Assembly: GCA_027475525.1 (NCBI GenBank)
Contig: JAMWFC010000117.1
Span: 1,040,183 to 1,104,182, forward strand
DNA from: Macrolepiota albuminosa
Lineage: Eukaryota > Basidiomycota > Agaricomycetes > Agaricales > Agaricaceae
DNA length: 64,000 bases
Reading direction: 5' to 3'
A program made the position numbers and the translations under genes. Each line of letters opens with the position of its first letter. Within the stretch, counting starts at the first letter, position 1. The notes below the pieces were generated by a model. It was not told where the DNA came from. It was given only the letters and a program-made list of their open reading frames with translations, and ran no database searches. Of the stretch, positions 11,861-24,546 are shown piece by piece.

Positions 11861-12297
11861 TACTTACCGACTTGTACATACACATCGAACAATAGACCAG
11901 AGTTTACCACTCCCCTTTCTGCAGTCTCCCTTATGCCCAAAATCTCATTTACGGTCGGCAACGTCAAACTCATCGGCAGTTGCAGACACTCGCTAACACT
12001 CGACACACTCGCGCCTTGCAACTACGGCAGGCATTATCGACGCCTAGACTTTGCTAAGCTTATCGTGCTCTTGCCGCTTACCTTTGCCGTGTTCGCTTAC
12101 CGCTCTTTCATAGGCGCTTTATCTTAGCGCTTGACACTTGCCGACCTCGTTACCGACTTTTCCCCTTTTTCACAGGCGCATTCTCTGGGACCTGCCCGGG
12201 ACTCCCCACATCACTTATAGCGCGCCCAACGCAAACTCTTGGTACGGTAACACTATTGTTACATTTGTTACTGACCAAACTTTGGGCGTCATCAAAT

Positions 12298-12314
12298 TGG
12301 AGCCCACCGCGAGG
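12298..12314 (+). other. Primer binding site of element A
   Basis: TGGAGCCCACCGCGAGG begins 3 bp after the LTR. It would pair with a tRNA 3' end whose discriminator base is U, which in eukaryotes suggests tRNA-Cys (inference). The same site occurs in B (43335-43351) and D. Confidence 0.65.
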
Positions 12315-12317
12315 GAT

Positions 12318-14600
12318 CTCTAGGGCAGAATTCCGCCAGAAACCCGTCTCCAACGTAGGCGCCGCCTGCTAGAACAGTCGGCAGAAGGCATAGCTCCTTC
12401 CCATCCATCAACTCCACAACCACCTGGTGCCTTACCAGGTCTCTCTCTTGTACAGGAACTACAGAACGCCACTGTAGACGCATTTCCTGATCTCTTCCCG
12501 CATTCCCTTGATTATAGCGCCGACGACCCCTTAGCGTCGCCCTTTACCGTACCGCAACCAATCACCCCCATTACTCCGCTAACGCCTCTTTCACAACTCA
12601 TTTCTCCACGTATTACCGCGAATTCCAAAAGATCGCTAGGTGGTTAGTACAGAATGGCAAGCTATACATTAACGAGGAACGTTGCCTATTCCAACAAGGC
12701 ATCCCGACTTCGCTTTGGACTCGCATTGCTCGTCGCCTAGAAATAGTTCACCAGGCTCATCACCCAGACGAGCCCTATAACGTTGCTCGCTTTGGACTCG
12801 CATTGCTCGTCGCCTAGAAATAGTTCACCAGGCTCATCACCCAGACGAGCCCTATAACGTTGCTGACGTCTTTGAAGCCGGTAAATGGGTTCTCAAGGGA
12901 ATGGACACTGGCGTTGGACTGCAACGCGCTAGGATGAGCCCACCACCTGAGCGAACTAACGGTATCATTCCCATCCTGCCCCCTCCTGCCGACTTCGTTA
13001 AGAAGGAGGATCTCAACGCTGCCGTTACCGCTGCTGTCGCTTCCGCCATGACTCGTATCGAAACTATGATTACCACCAATCTCGCTAACTGACCCGCTAA
13101 TGTACCCGCTAATGGCCCTTGCCATTTCTGTGGGGAAATTGGCCACACTATGACTAGAGGACGCTGCGTGACTTTAGAAAACTATATTCGGCAAGGAAGG
13201 ATTCGACGGGCTATCGACGGCAAGATAGTTCTCACTACTGGCGCCATCATTCCCAACTACCCAGACAAGAAGTCTTTCCAGGAACGAGTTGATGAATGGC
13301 ATAGGCGCAACCCAGGACAAATCGTTACCGGCACGCTTTCTGGCAACGCCAACCCCGACCCTGAACAGGCGACCCAACAGCAAATGGTTCACAAGGTCTT
13401 ACACTTTGACAGCGTTGGCGACCACCCTACTTTCTTGTGAGAAGAGCAAATCGCTAAGCTACAGCAGGAATTAGATTCGCTCAAGAATCAGGTCTTTGAT
13501 GGGGTTGAAGTTAAGCAGCCTAAACAACTTCTTAAAGGATACAAGCCAATGCCTCCCGCTAGCAAGTTACTGACTCCTGCTCCTGCCGCACCGCCTGCCA
13601 CTACTCCTGCTACTACTCCAGACCCATCGTCGACCGCTGCCACTCCTGAACCGTCCTTGCTGCCTCTCCATCCCTACTCAGGGATTCCTGACCGTTATCA
13701 CGCACCAGCACAACAAAACTTTGCCGCTCCCAAGAAACGTCCTAAGGGTGGCTACCGACCTACCGCACCAATATTTGATATCGAGAAATCCAACCACGTC
13801 TTCAGCCACATTATGAAAACCGCTGTTACCTTATCAGTTGAAGAACTTTGTAGTATTGCTCCCGACGTCCGCAACCAAGTCAAGACTGCAGTTACCCCTC
13901 GACGACCCTTGGCGACCACCGTTGCCAAGGTCAAGGACCTCGACGACGTGCTTCCTGGTTTTTCCGTTACCGTCGACTCTTTGGACACTGTAGACTCTCC
14001 TGCCGACACCATCGCTAACGCTACCTCTGTGGACCCAGTGGAGACCTATTTTAGGTCAGTAGACCATGGAGAAGACCCAGCAATCCTTACCGTTGCTCAA
14101 GAGTCACACGCTATTCGCTCAGTAGCGCTAACGGTAGACAACAAGCACGAGGTAGAGGCAATTGTGGATAGCGGGTCTCAAATTATTTCTATGGCAGCCA
14201 AAGTCGCTAACAATCTGGGCCTCATTTACGACCCTACCGTTATACTAAACATTCAGAGCGCTAACGGCACAGTAGACCGATCCCTAGGCCTCGCCAAGAA
14301 TGTGCCGTGCACCCTTGGCGACATTACGTTTTATCTTCAGATACACATCTTACGTTCCCCAGCATACGATTTACTTCTTGGCAGACCCTTCGACGTCTTG
14401 GTGCGATCAGTCATCAAGACAGTTACCGACGACGAAACGACACTAACAATTAGCGACCCCAATTCCGGAATCCAATGAACGGTGCCAACGTTCCCTAGGG
14501 GACAACGAAAAGGTGCCCGCGCTAAGCCCCCGGAGTTTACTGACCAACACGCCAACGAGCCTCCCCACAGGTGTTTTCACAGACCATTGAGGAGGTGATT
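12318..14600 (+). pseudogene. Gag-protease of element A, degenerate
   Basis: This is homologous to the intact 770-codon frame in element D. Visible parts are the late capsid-like helices, a zinc knuckle (CHFCGEIGH...C, about 13118-13165), a Pro/Ala-rich linker and an aspartic protease with D-S-G (IVDSGSQ, about 14161). It is broken by an N-terminal deletion of about 460 bp near 12610, by a 77-bp duplication at 12711-12864, and by TGA stops at 13090, 13438 and 14476. Confidence 0.8.
12711..12864. repeat. 77-bp tandem duplication in gag of element A
   Basis: Two copies (12711-12787 and 12788-12864) with a period of exactly 77 bp. The copies look the same by eye, and the duplication shifts the gag frame. 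It belongs to a set of fourteen such duplications, all inside repeats. Confidence 0.9.
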
Positions 14601-17600
14601 GGCGACGATCACGGAGATGTAGCGCTAACGCTGGAATATGACCATTCAACTGGTCTTGTAAATGTTATGTCTACTGCTTTTCTTGACAAAGATGTTTTAA
14701 CTATTTTACCCGCTACTGACGCAGAGCTTTCCTAGAAAAATCAAAACATTACCGACTCCTCTCTTGCCTACTTGTACCTTACCGCTTCTGAATCCTTTCA
14801 AAATATTGCGTCTACCGATACTTATCTAACCACCCTTCCCGGAGCCTCGTCTCCTGCCGTTCTTGGACTTGCCGCTCCACAGGCTACAATTCCCCTTTCC
14901 ACCTCTGCATATAACCAAGCTAATGCTCCCAAAAGGAAAGGGGTTCAAGTCAAAAAGAAATATAAGCCAGTTGCGCTTAAAACAAAACCTGTCGCTACGC
15001 ACTCTCCCGAGACGTTTAGGATCGAGCGCCAGATCATTGGTGACCCGCTTGCCGACATGCCAATCTTATCACCAAACCCGCCACCCTTTCAGCCCACGGG
15101 ACGTTTTACCGCAGAACGCCAACAACAATTCGCCAAGGAGCATGACACAGGATTTTTGACCAAAGAGGAGTTGAAAGTCCTTACCGATCTCGTCGCTAAG
15201 CAAGATAAAGCCTTCGCCTGGGAAGACTCGGAACGCGGCAGTCTACGTACAGATTTCTTCCCGCCTGTTGTCATCCCGACTATCCCTCATGTGCCATGGA
15301 CTGAGCACAACCGGCCGTTACCGCCTGGAATCGAAGCCGAGGTCTGCCAAATCATTAGAACCAAGATACAGGCTGGCATATACGAGCCCTCCAATAGTTC
15401 TTACCCCTCCCGTTGGTTTTGCGTCCTCAAAAAGAACGGCAACCTACGCATAGTCCACAGTCTCGAGCCGCTGAATAGAGTCACTATACGACACTCTGGC
15501 GTACCGCCTTTCCCTGACCACGTTGCCGAGTCCTTTGCCGGGCGCATTTGTGGTGCCACTCTTGATCTCTACGTTGGCTACGATGAACGTCTAATACACC
15601 CTTCTTCCCGGGATCTTACCACTTTTCAAACTCCATTTGGCGCCTTGCGCCTAGTCACTTTACCGATGGGATGGACAAACTCAGTCTCTATATTCCATGA
15701 CGACATCACTTTCATCCTCCAACCTGAGATACCGCATAACGTCCTAAGCTTCATTGATGACGTTGGCGTCAAAGGCTCCAAAGACTGGCGACTCGTAAAC
15801 GGCTTACCGACAACCCATCCCGACAACTCCAACATTTGCTTAGTGCTATGGGAATTTTTCCAGTTGCTCAATCGAGTTCTCCAACGTATGAAGTATAGCG
15901 GTGGAACCTTTAGAGGCCACAAACTCCTCCTATGCGCGCCAAGGTTCAAAATACTTGGTCACATTTGCACTCCCAACGGTCGCGTTCCCGACGAGTCTCG
16001 CCTAGCACTCTTAGAGTGATGGGGTCCTTGCCGCGACTTATCTGAAGTTCGCGCCTTTTTTGGTACGTTTGGCGTTCTCAGGATATTCGTCAAGAACTTT
16101 GCCCATCGCGCACATGCCCTTAACCAACTCACCCACGCTAACGAGCCCTTTGAATTTGGGCCAGACCAGGTCACTGCACAACGAGACTTAGTAAAAGCCC
16201 TACAAGCCGCCAAACCCCTAGTTCCTATCGACTATAGCTCTGCCGACCCAGTTATCTTGGCGGTGGATACCTCGTACATTGCTGTTGGCTACTTCTTGTG
16301 TCAGTGCCTTAGCAACAATCGGAAACAGCAACGCTACAACCGCTTTGGATCCATCACGCTAAACGACAGAGAGTCTCGCTACAGTCAACCTAAGCTAGAA
16401 CTCTATGGGCTCTTCAAAGCCTTCCGGTCGCTAAAGATGTATTTGATTGGCGTACGGAACCTTATCGTTGAAGTCGACGCTAGGTACATCAAAGGCATGC
16501 TGCAGAATCCCGACATCCAGCCATCCGCTAGCATGAACCGTTGGGTAGTCGCTATCCTCATGTTTCACTTTGAGTTGGTACACGTCAAGAGCTCTTTCCA
16601 TGGACCAGATGGACTCTCTAGGCGACCACGGCAGCCTGGCGACCCGGCAGTGGATCCACAGGCTGATAGCGATTTCGAGGACTGGATCGACCGACTACAT
16701 GGTTTCGTGCACCTCATACAACAGCCAATTCCCTTACTACGACGGCAACAGCCTACCAGTATCCTTTTACATCCCATTGTCCCTTACCGCCCAGAGATCT
16801 TTAGCGCACCCCACACATTCTACACGGCAAGCATTTTTGGTCAAAACTTGCCACCAGTAAAAGTCGTACAGGAACCCCATCCGCTAAGAGAAGACAGCAA
16901 AAACCTGACCTACCATGCCGTCCCCCGATCCGCCAAGGCAAAGGCAGAAGACAGTCGTCTGTTAATAGTTGAACAATGGATACAAGACCTTAAGCGACCC
17001 GCAGGCCTTACCGACGAGCAGTTCGTGACCTTTATCCGATACGCTACCCGTTTCTTCTTTACCGACAACCGACTTTGGCGATGAAATCGAGATGGCGCTC
17101 ACAAGCTGATCATCAAGCCAGAAGGTCGCTTACGAGTCCTGCGCGCCATGCATGACGAGCCAGGACATAGAGGTCTGTATGCTACCCGAGCCTCTCTGTT
17201 AGAACGATTCTGGTGGCCACACGCTAGTGCCGATATCGCCTGGTACATTAGGACTTGCCACCTTTGCCAAATCCAACAGACACGCCAAGTGCTCATCCCG
17301 CCAACCGTTGCAACGCCAGCTCCCCTCTTCAGCAAAATCTACGTCGATACCATGCACATGCCCAAGTCTGGTCGCTACAAGTACATCATTCAAGGTCGTT
17401 GCTCGCTAATCCACTGGCCTGAATTTCGAATGCTTCAGAGAGAAAATACCGACGTGGTCGCCAAGTGGCTATTTGAGGACGTCATTTGCCGTTGGGGAGC
17501 GCTAAGAGAAATCGTCACGGATAATGGTGCGCCAATTATCAAAGCGCTAACATATCTCGCCAAGAAATACAACATTCACCACATTCGAGTATCTGGCTAC

Positions 17601-18320
17601 AATAAGTGCGCCAATGGCCTGGTAGAGAGACCACACTTTGACGTTTGGCAAGCGCTCTTCAAGGCAGTCGATGGCGACGAGTCTCGTTGGAGTGAAGCGA
17701 CTTATTCAGTATTTTGGTCGGAAAGAGTTACCATTCGTAAGCGCATGGGTTGTTCTCCCTATTACGCGGCTACTGGCACCCATCCGTTACTCCCTGCCGA
17801 CATTATAGAAGCGACCTACCTTCAGCCAGCCCCCAACAGTATCTTAACGACTACCGATCTGATTGCCAGACGAGCTATTGATCTCCAGCGAAGGAAAGAA
17901 GATTTAGAGCGACTTCATGAGGTAGTCTTTAGTGCCTGTCGCCAAGCAGCCCTACAATTCGAAACCGAGCATAGCGCGACTATCAAAAATTACAACTTCC
18001 CGAGAGGAGCGCTAGTGCTTATGCGCAACTCTAAAATTGAAACCTTGTACAATAAGAAAATGCGCCTGCACTATCTTGGACCTTTGGTAGTTATTTCTCG
18101 TAACCGTGGAGGCGCTTATGTGCTCTGTGAATTAGATGGTTCAGTATTACATCGACCAGTTGCCGCCTTTCGCCTATTACCGTATCTCGCCAGAAAACAC
18201 ATTGACTTGCCGCTTGGAGCGCTAGATATCGACACCGCCAAGCTGAGAGAACTTGAAGAAACCGAATTATTGGACGATGATGACTTGCCGACTTTAGTTG
18301 AAGAAGAAGAAAATGATTAG
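14580..18320 (+). pseudogene. Pol of element A (RT, RNase H, integrase), degenerate
   Basis: A long frame parallels the pol of B and D: reverse transcriptase with catalytic FIDD (about 15745), RNase H (about 16215-16640), integrase zinc finger (H...H...C-x2-C, about 17150-17275) and D,D,E core (YVDTM, VTDNGAP and LVERPH, about 17340-17635). Stops break it: TAG near 14732, TGA at 16017 (where D has an Arg codon) and TGA near 17082 (again at an Arg codon). It ends with an acidic EEEEND tail at 18320 and converges on the antisense gene. Confidence 0.85.
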
Positions 18321-18742
18321 AAAAGACTATACTGATAAGCTTTCATTTTCTATTACTTACTGTACTTATCTTTCTTGCCGATACTTACTATACTATATTC
18401 AACAGACAATTTCTTACATAGTCAAGCCGCAGCGCTAGCGTGTCGGCAACGCTTAGCGCATTGCGCAACTCTCGCCAAGGGTTTTTTGCCATGATGATTT
18501 ACTGAGCGTTTCCCTTTTCTCAAAAATTTGTCTAAGTCCCACACCTACTTCTCTTGCTAAAACCTACTTTAGAATTCTTACCGCTTGCTTTCTCTTTGCT
18601 TTAATTTTCTTGCTCTCTGCTGTTGCGCTAACTCAGATTATAAGACTTATCCGTTCACTCGGCAAGGAGTCGGCAAAAACATTTTTATATCGCGACGGCA
18701 AAGAAAATATATATACAGCGGCCACTCTACGCTAAGGTCCGC
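18321..18742. other. Convergent spacer between pol and the antisense gene (element A)
   Basis: These 420 bp separate two stop codons that face each other. The stretch is T-rich on the sense side and holds GCGCTAGCG-type palindromes. It should contain the 3' ends of both transcripts; no coding potential is seen. Confidence 0.45.
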
Positions 18743-20060
18743 TTAGTCACTCTCATCTTTCAGTGGCAAAGAGTCGTCGGAAATTGGCAAGGAGGAGTTG
18801 TGAAGGGGGAGAAGATCGCCAGGCAAGACATTGTTGGAAGTTTGCCAGTCTATGGCGGCTTGGCAATCTGCCTGGTAGTCGTGGAGAACGCTAAGGCTAC
18901 GACCCAAATTGGAGTAACGCAACCTCAGCGCCATCAATTGACCGTGGACTCGTTCCTGCTCCCAACTCATTGTCGCTTCCATCGTAGACGCCCTCCTCAA
19001 ATACTGCTCCAACATCTCGCGAGAGTTGAGCGCTATGACAGGGTAGACGAGGTCTTGTCCCAGCCACTGGAAAGCGTCGCCAGTGACCGACGGTTCAGGC
19101 TGGGGGGTCCAGGTGGGGTTGACCCTGGCGACTACTGGGCGCCTCAGCTCCAATCCGGCAACGTCCTCGGGGTCCGATACCTCCCAGGGGGCAACGTTAC
19201 CGTAGGGAGGCAGCCAGCGCCACTCTGGCTCCTCCCTGGCAACTCCTGCCGCTGCCTCCCCTCCTGCCGCTACCTCCTTTGCCGAGGTCTCCTCCCCGCC
19301 ACCTTCACGCTGCGTCGCCAAGGTTTCTTCGTCCTCCCTCTCAGCGTCCTCATCCCCTCCCGTTGCCGCCCCCTCTGCCTTCTCATCCCCCATCTCGACG
19401 TCGGTGGGGGCTTCTTCCCGCTCTCCCTCCTCCCGCTCCTCGCCAAGGGACCTCGCTGCCAAATGGATGGGCGACAGGAGGCCACTTGGGCCCGCCTCAG
19501 GATTGCGAGGAGGCAGGCGACTCGCCGCCAAGGCCTTCTCCAAATCGGCCATTTCGGTATCTTGAGGCACTGGCGAGGGGGAAGGCAACGACGAGACCAC
19601 GCGAGGACGTTTTGCTTTGCCCTTCCCCTTGCTTGGAGAAGGGGCTTGTCGTTTTTCTGGGACCGAAGTCCCTTGGCGCTCTCCAGCGCCTCGATTGCCG
19701 ACTGTCTCTGACCCATCTCCTTGGCGCGTTGGCAACGCCAAGGAGGCACGTCCAATGGCTGCCATTCCACTGGCAGCGACCTTCTGCTTCTGACCCTCCA
19801 CAAACTCCCTAGCCCTCCTGACCAAAACAGCGTGTGAAAACGTTTTCTCGACCAGAGCGTCTGGCATGCCGCCATGCTCGCGACTCTTTGCCCCGTCAAT
19901 AGTACAAGCGCGTTTGAGGGCGCCACAACGATAGCACGGCTGGGCCCCAGTCGGGAACCAACAGCCTTCTGGGTCGTTATCCGCCCAGCACTTGTCACAC
20001 TAGCGCTATAAGTCAGCGAGAGCTCAAAAAGACAGAAGAATTACTTACCGCTCCACGCGC
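18743..20060 (-). pseudogene. Antisense zinc-cluster gene of element A: exon 6 and end of exon 5
   Basis: Exon 6 (about 19988-18743) is fully open and begins at the six-cysteine cluster. Positively charged, Ser/Pro-rich and strongly acidic stretches follow, then a conserved C-terminal domain (YPVIALN, LRLRYSNLGRSL). An intron (about 19989-20045) with GTAAGT and a TAG acceptor separates it from the last few codons of exon 5, which are cut by the solo LTR at 20061. The rest of exon 5 lies at 21086-21101 and 44228 onward, and exons 4 to 1 lie at 55864-56727. The gene is dead here because of three insertions and a stop in exon 1. Confidence 0.75.
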
Positions 20061-21085
20061 TGATAGGACCCTATACAGGTTAGGCACATCAACAGCAGGC
20101 TCGGCACCGGCTCCGGAAACCTTGCCGCACTCATTCCGAACTTAGCGCATGCGTTCTACCTATTTTAAGCCATTTCCGACGGCCGGACACGGCAAGAAGC
20201 AGATCCGATCAGTGATAGCGCCGACGGCAGCAAGAATGACAACTGACAGATGGCATCAGTCACTGATGACAGCGCTTAGCGAGAAGCCTGATGATCTATC
20301 AAAAACTGACGGACAGCTTGGCGTTTGACCTTGGCATCTGACACCGCTTAGTGTCTCGATTTGGCGCCTGACATCGCTTAGGTGCTCTGACAGACAGAAG
20401 GGTGATGGAGTGATGGTTTAGCTTCACGATCTGTCGCCTGGCGTCGCTAAGGCTCTTGAATGGACGGTAGGGATCTGAAACCGTTGGAGCTACCCCTATG
20501 AAATTTTCCAGTTTACCGCACTTTGGCGATGGTTGGTCACTGGCGACGGTGAACTCCTTGTAGTATATATAGTACTTACATTTTCCAGTTTACCGCACTT
20601 TGGCGATGGTTGGTCACTGGCGACGGTGAACTCCTTGTAGTATATATAGTACTTACCAACTGGTACATGAATCAGAGAACAATAGACCAGAATTTCCTGC
20701 TCCCACTTCTTCAGTCTCCCTTACGCTCAAGAGCTCATTTACGGTCGGCAACGTCGAACTTGTCAGCAGTTGCAGACTCTCGCTAGTACTCAACACCCTT
20801 GCGCCTTGCAACTACGGCAGGCATCATCAACGCTTAGACTTCGCTAAGCTTATCGTGCTCTTGCCGCTTACCTTTGCCGTGTTCACTTACCGCTTCTTCC
20901 TTAGGTGCTTTACCTTAGCGCTTGACACTTGCCGACCCCGTTACCGACTTTTACCCATTTTCATAGACATGTTCTCTGGGACCTGCCCGGGACTCCTCAA
21001 ATCACTTATAGCGCGCCCAACGCAAACTCTTGGTGCGGTAACACTATAGTTACATTTGTTACTGACCAAACTTTGGGCGTCATCA
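20061..21085 (+). repeat. Solo LTR of the A/B/D family inside the antisense gene of A
   Basis: The LTR runs TGATAGG...CATCA and is flanked on both sides by GCGC (20057-20060 and 21086-21089). The flanking bases, once joined, restore exon 5 of the antisense gene. This shows a full element inserted and was then reduced to one LTR by recombination. It contains a 77-bp duplication at about 20504. Confidence 0.85.
20504..20657. repeat. 77-bp tandem duplication in the solo LTR
   Basis: Copies start near 20504 and 20581, period 77. The unit covers the region up to and including the TATA-like box, so the LTR appears to have two. Confidence 0.88.
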
Positions 21086-21101
21086 GCGCCTCCTTAAACG
21101 C
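21086..21101 (-). pseudogene. 16-bp island of exon 5 of the antisense gene of A
   Basis: Read on the minus strand these bases encode A-F-K-E-A, which matches the corresponding residues in element D. They are stranded between the solo LTR and the LTR of element B and include both target duplications (GCGC and ACGC). Confidence 0.75.
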
Positions 21102-21974
21102 TGATGACGCCCAAAGTTTGGTCAGTAACAAATATAGGTATAGTGTTACCGTACCAATTGGTTGCGTTGGGCGCGCTAAAAGTGTTGGGGGAGTCCCGGG
21201 CAGGTCCCAGAGAACGCGTCTGTGAAAAAAAAGGGGAAAAGTCGGTAACGGGTGTCGGCAAGTGTAAAGCGCTAAGGTAAAGCGCCTATGAAAGATGCGG
21301 TAAGTGAACACGGTAAGGATAGCGGCAAGAACACGGTAAGCTTAGCGAGGTCTAAGCGTCGTAGATGCCTGCCGTAGCTGCAAGGCGCGAAGAGGTCGAA
21401 GGTTGGCGAGAGTGAGAGAGGAGTAGGAAACTCTGGTCTATTCTGCTTGTTATTGTACAAGTTGGTAAGTACTTTTATACTACAAAGGGTTCGCCGTCGC
21501 CAGTGGCCAAAGAGCGGTAAACTAGAAAATTTTACAAGGGGTAGCTCCAACTGTTTCCGATCCCTGCCGTCCATTCAAGACTCTTAGCGGCGCCAGGCGG
21601 CAGATCGCGACGCTAAACCATCAATCCATCCTTCTTTTGTCTATCAACATACCTAAGCAGTGTCAGACGCCAAATTGGTGGCGCTAAGCGATGTCAGCTG
21701 CCAAGGTCAAACGCCAAGCTGTCTGTCGGTGTTTGACAGATCATCAATCTTCTCGCTAAGCGCTGTCGTCAGTGACTGATGCCATCTGTCAGTTGTCATT
21801 CCTGCTGCCGTCGGCGCTATCATTGATCAGATCTGCTTCTTGCCGTGTCCGGCCGTCGGGAATGGCTTAAAATAGGTAGAACGCGTGCGCTAAGTTCGGA
21901 ACAAGTGCGGCAAGATTTCCGGAGCCGGTGCCGAGCCTGCCGTTGATGCGCCTAACCTGTATGGGGTCCTATCA
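21102..21974 (-). repeat. 3' LTR of element B
   Basis: Reads TGATGACG...CCTATCA on the plus strand and equals 43355-44227 in length. The polypurine tract (plus strand TCTCCCCCCAAC, 21975-21986) sits directly beside it. Confidence 0.9.
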
Positions 21975-22143
21975 TCTCCCCCCAACTGAAAAATTGACTG
22001 TCCTCAGTCACCAAATAAGGCTACCGTTACCGTTTTTGTGACAAGTGGCCCGTGCGTTCTTGAGATTTGGTTTATAGTCCTGGCGCATGAGTTTGGACTT
22101 CGTCTCTCCTCCACATCTTTACCTGGCGCTCTATTAAAAAAAT

Positions 22144-24546
22144 ATGTCTTTCCGAATTCCAACTCCGCCTCCAGTACCGTCCCGCGAGGCTCAAGACGCT
22201 GCCTCCGCCTACATTGACAAGGTGAACCGCTTTATCCGGCGGATCGAGAGTGTTGGCGCAGAAGCGCCTGCAAATCTGGTCGTTGGCGTGATGAAATTAT
22301 TGGAGCGGTGGTATGAGGTGCAAGTACTTGGCGTTGGGTGGGATCGGGAGATTGAGGTGCGGGAGTGGTGCCGGGCGCGGTACGTCGACAATCGTGGCGC
22401 GGAGTGGTTAGCGCCCTTTCCTCGTTTCGTAAGTTGCTTTTGTTGCCTGCCGGGTCGCTAGCTGATTGAGTTCCCTAGGCGCCTCCTCTCGTCCCAACTA
22501 TTGAGGACGAGTTAGAAGACATCCTTTCTGGCGCCTTGCCAATGACGGTAAGCGCGCCTGCGCCTGAGTAAGTATTCCTAACCCATTCTTTTGGCTTAGC
22601 TTTGGTCTGAGTTATCCCCCCACAGTAAACAAGAGGTGTTGGCGCCTCTCACCAATTTGCAGGTGGATGCCGAGATGGTGGCAATTCGCGAGACCGTGCT
22701 GGCAGAGGCTTCTCAAGACGCCAAAGAGAGGACCAAGGCATTGGAGGAGCGAGAGGCCGCTGGCGAAGACCCGGTCGCCAGCGAGAAGTCGCCAATTGGT
22801 AGGAAGCAGGGGTCAAGTGAGAAGGACTCCCGCGCCGGCAGTGCCCTAAGCCCAGCACTGCCGGCAGGCAAATCGGGCTCTCCGGTCAAGCCTGGGAAGA
22901 CATTGAAGAAGAAGGTAAGTTTAGGCTTTCTTACCGCTGCCGACTTTTGTTTATCTCGTTCTAAGTCTCGTAAGGCTGCCGCCCCTCGTTACACGGTGAG
23001 TTTATCGCGCCAAGGTACTTTCTCTGCTAACCGCCTAGTTGGCAGGCGCCAACGCAAACCTCATTTAGCGACGCAGAGCTGAAGGGCTTGCTGGTGGCGC
23101 GACGCGATGAGGCGGTTTTGGATGAGGGAATGGAAGCGGGAGTGGTCTTGCCGGAGATGAAGGATAAGAAGACGGCAAGCCCAGCGGCAAGACGGGAGTT
23201 CAAGGACTCCCAAGGAGCGGTAAGTAGTTTGACTTTCCTTACCGCTCATGCTAACATTCTTATAGTGCGACAAGTGCTGGGCTGACAACGACCCAGAGGG
23301 GTGTTGGTACCCCACTGGTGGCCAGCCTTGCTACCGGTGCGGTACGCTGAAGAGGGCTTGCACTCTGGACGGCGCTAAGAGTCGCGAGCGCGGTGGAGCT
23401 CCCGACGCGGTAGTGGAGCGCACCTTCAAGCGTGCCGTTCTCGTCAAGAGGGCTCGGGAGTTCGTTGAGGGGGAGAAGAAGAGGCAGGCTGCTGGCAATG
23501 CGGCTTCAATCAGCAAGAGTTTCCTGGCGCTGCCGACGCGTCAAGGGGACGAAAACGAAACGGTCGGCACTCGTGGCGCCGGGGAGCGCCAAGGGACTGC
23601 GGTCCCTTCAAAACGACAAGTCCCTTCACCTGCAAAGGGGAAGGGCAAGGCTAAGCGCACACGGGTAGTGGAATCTCCTCCCCCCACCCCCGAGGACGTG
23701 GAGCTGGAGGATCTCGAAAAGGCGCTTGCCGCTAGCCGCCTCCCGCCAAGGGATACCGAAGCCGGGCCTAGCAAATTGCTCTCCCCCATCCACCTGCGAG
23801 TGGCTTCTCTGCCGCTTCCCAACGAGGACGACGCGGTAATGGATCCGCCGCCAAGGGAAGAGCCTGAGGCCACGGCTGGTGACAAAGACGCGGACGGGGA
23901 GGACGACATGGGTGCAGAAGAGGCGGTAGCGGTAGCGGGAGGCGATGAGGATCTGGCGGCCGACGAAACGTTGGCGACTCAGCGGGAAGGGGGCGAAGAA
24001 GAGGCATCGGTAAGGGAGGTAGTGGAAGGAGAGGAGGGGGCAGAAGTTACCTGGGAAGAGCCTGAGTGGCGGTGGCTGCCTCCCTACGGCAACGCCGCCC
24101 CTTGAGAGGTTTCAGACCCCGAGGACGTTGCCGGGCTGGAGCCTAGGCGCCCCGTGATCGCCAGGGTCAATCCCGCGTGGACCCCCCAGCCGCAGCCAAC
24201 GGTCGCTGGCGACGCTTTCAACTGGCTGGGGCAAGACCTCGTATACCCGGTGGTGGCGCTCAACCCGCGGGACATGTTGGAGAGGTTCTCGAGGAGGGCG
24301 GCAACGATGGAGGCGGTAATGGAGTGAGAACGGGAACAAGTCCGGGGGCAGCTTATGGCGCTACGACTGCGCTACTCCAACCTGGGCCGCAGCCTCCACG
24401 TTCTTCGCGACTACCAGAACGATTGCCAAGCCGCCATGGATTGGCAAACCGCCAACCACATTTTGCCGGGCGACCTCCTTCCCTTGCACGACTCCTCTTT
24501 ACCAGTGTCGGATAGCTCCTTGCCGATGGACGATGAAAGTGACTAA
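22144..24546 (+). pseudogene. Antisense zinc-cluster gene of element B
   Basis: It has the same six-exon plan as the intact copy in D: exon 1 is 22144-22428 (285 bp, MSFRIPTPPP start) with a GTAAGT donor, and exon 6 starts at about 23267 with the six-cysteine cluster. Exon 6 has two stops: TGA near 24103 (Trp in D) and TGA near 24325 (Arg in D). It otherwise remains open to the same C-terminal domain at 24546. The start lies about 170 bp from the 3' LTR, so an LTR-driven antisense promoter is likely. Confidence 0.8.

Larger units (their letters stand above)
10739..12294 (+). repeat. 5' LTR of element A, interrupted by a TRIM
   Basis: Starts TGATAGGACC and ends GGGCGTCATCA. The LTR proper is about 950 bp once the 601-bp TRIM (11247-11847) and its 5-bp target duplication are removed; the paired 3' LTR is 935 bp. 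Other copies lie at 20061-21085, 21102-21974, 43355-44227, 44431-45383, 54911-55863 and 56897-57831. Confidence 0.88.

Noticed and set aside
18800..19812. Plus-strand frames of 303 and 177 aa in element A
   Set aside because: They are GC-rich shadows of the antisense zinc-cluster gene; the composition is low-complexity Pro/Arg with no conserved motif.
20061..21085. 3' LTR of element A
   Set aside because: Its flanks (GCGC on both sides) do not match the ATAG at the 5' LTR of A, and the flanking exon 5 rejoins when it is removed. It is a solo LTR; the real 3' LTR is 56897-57831.
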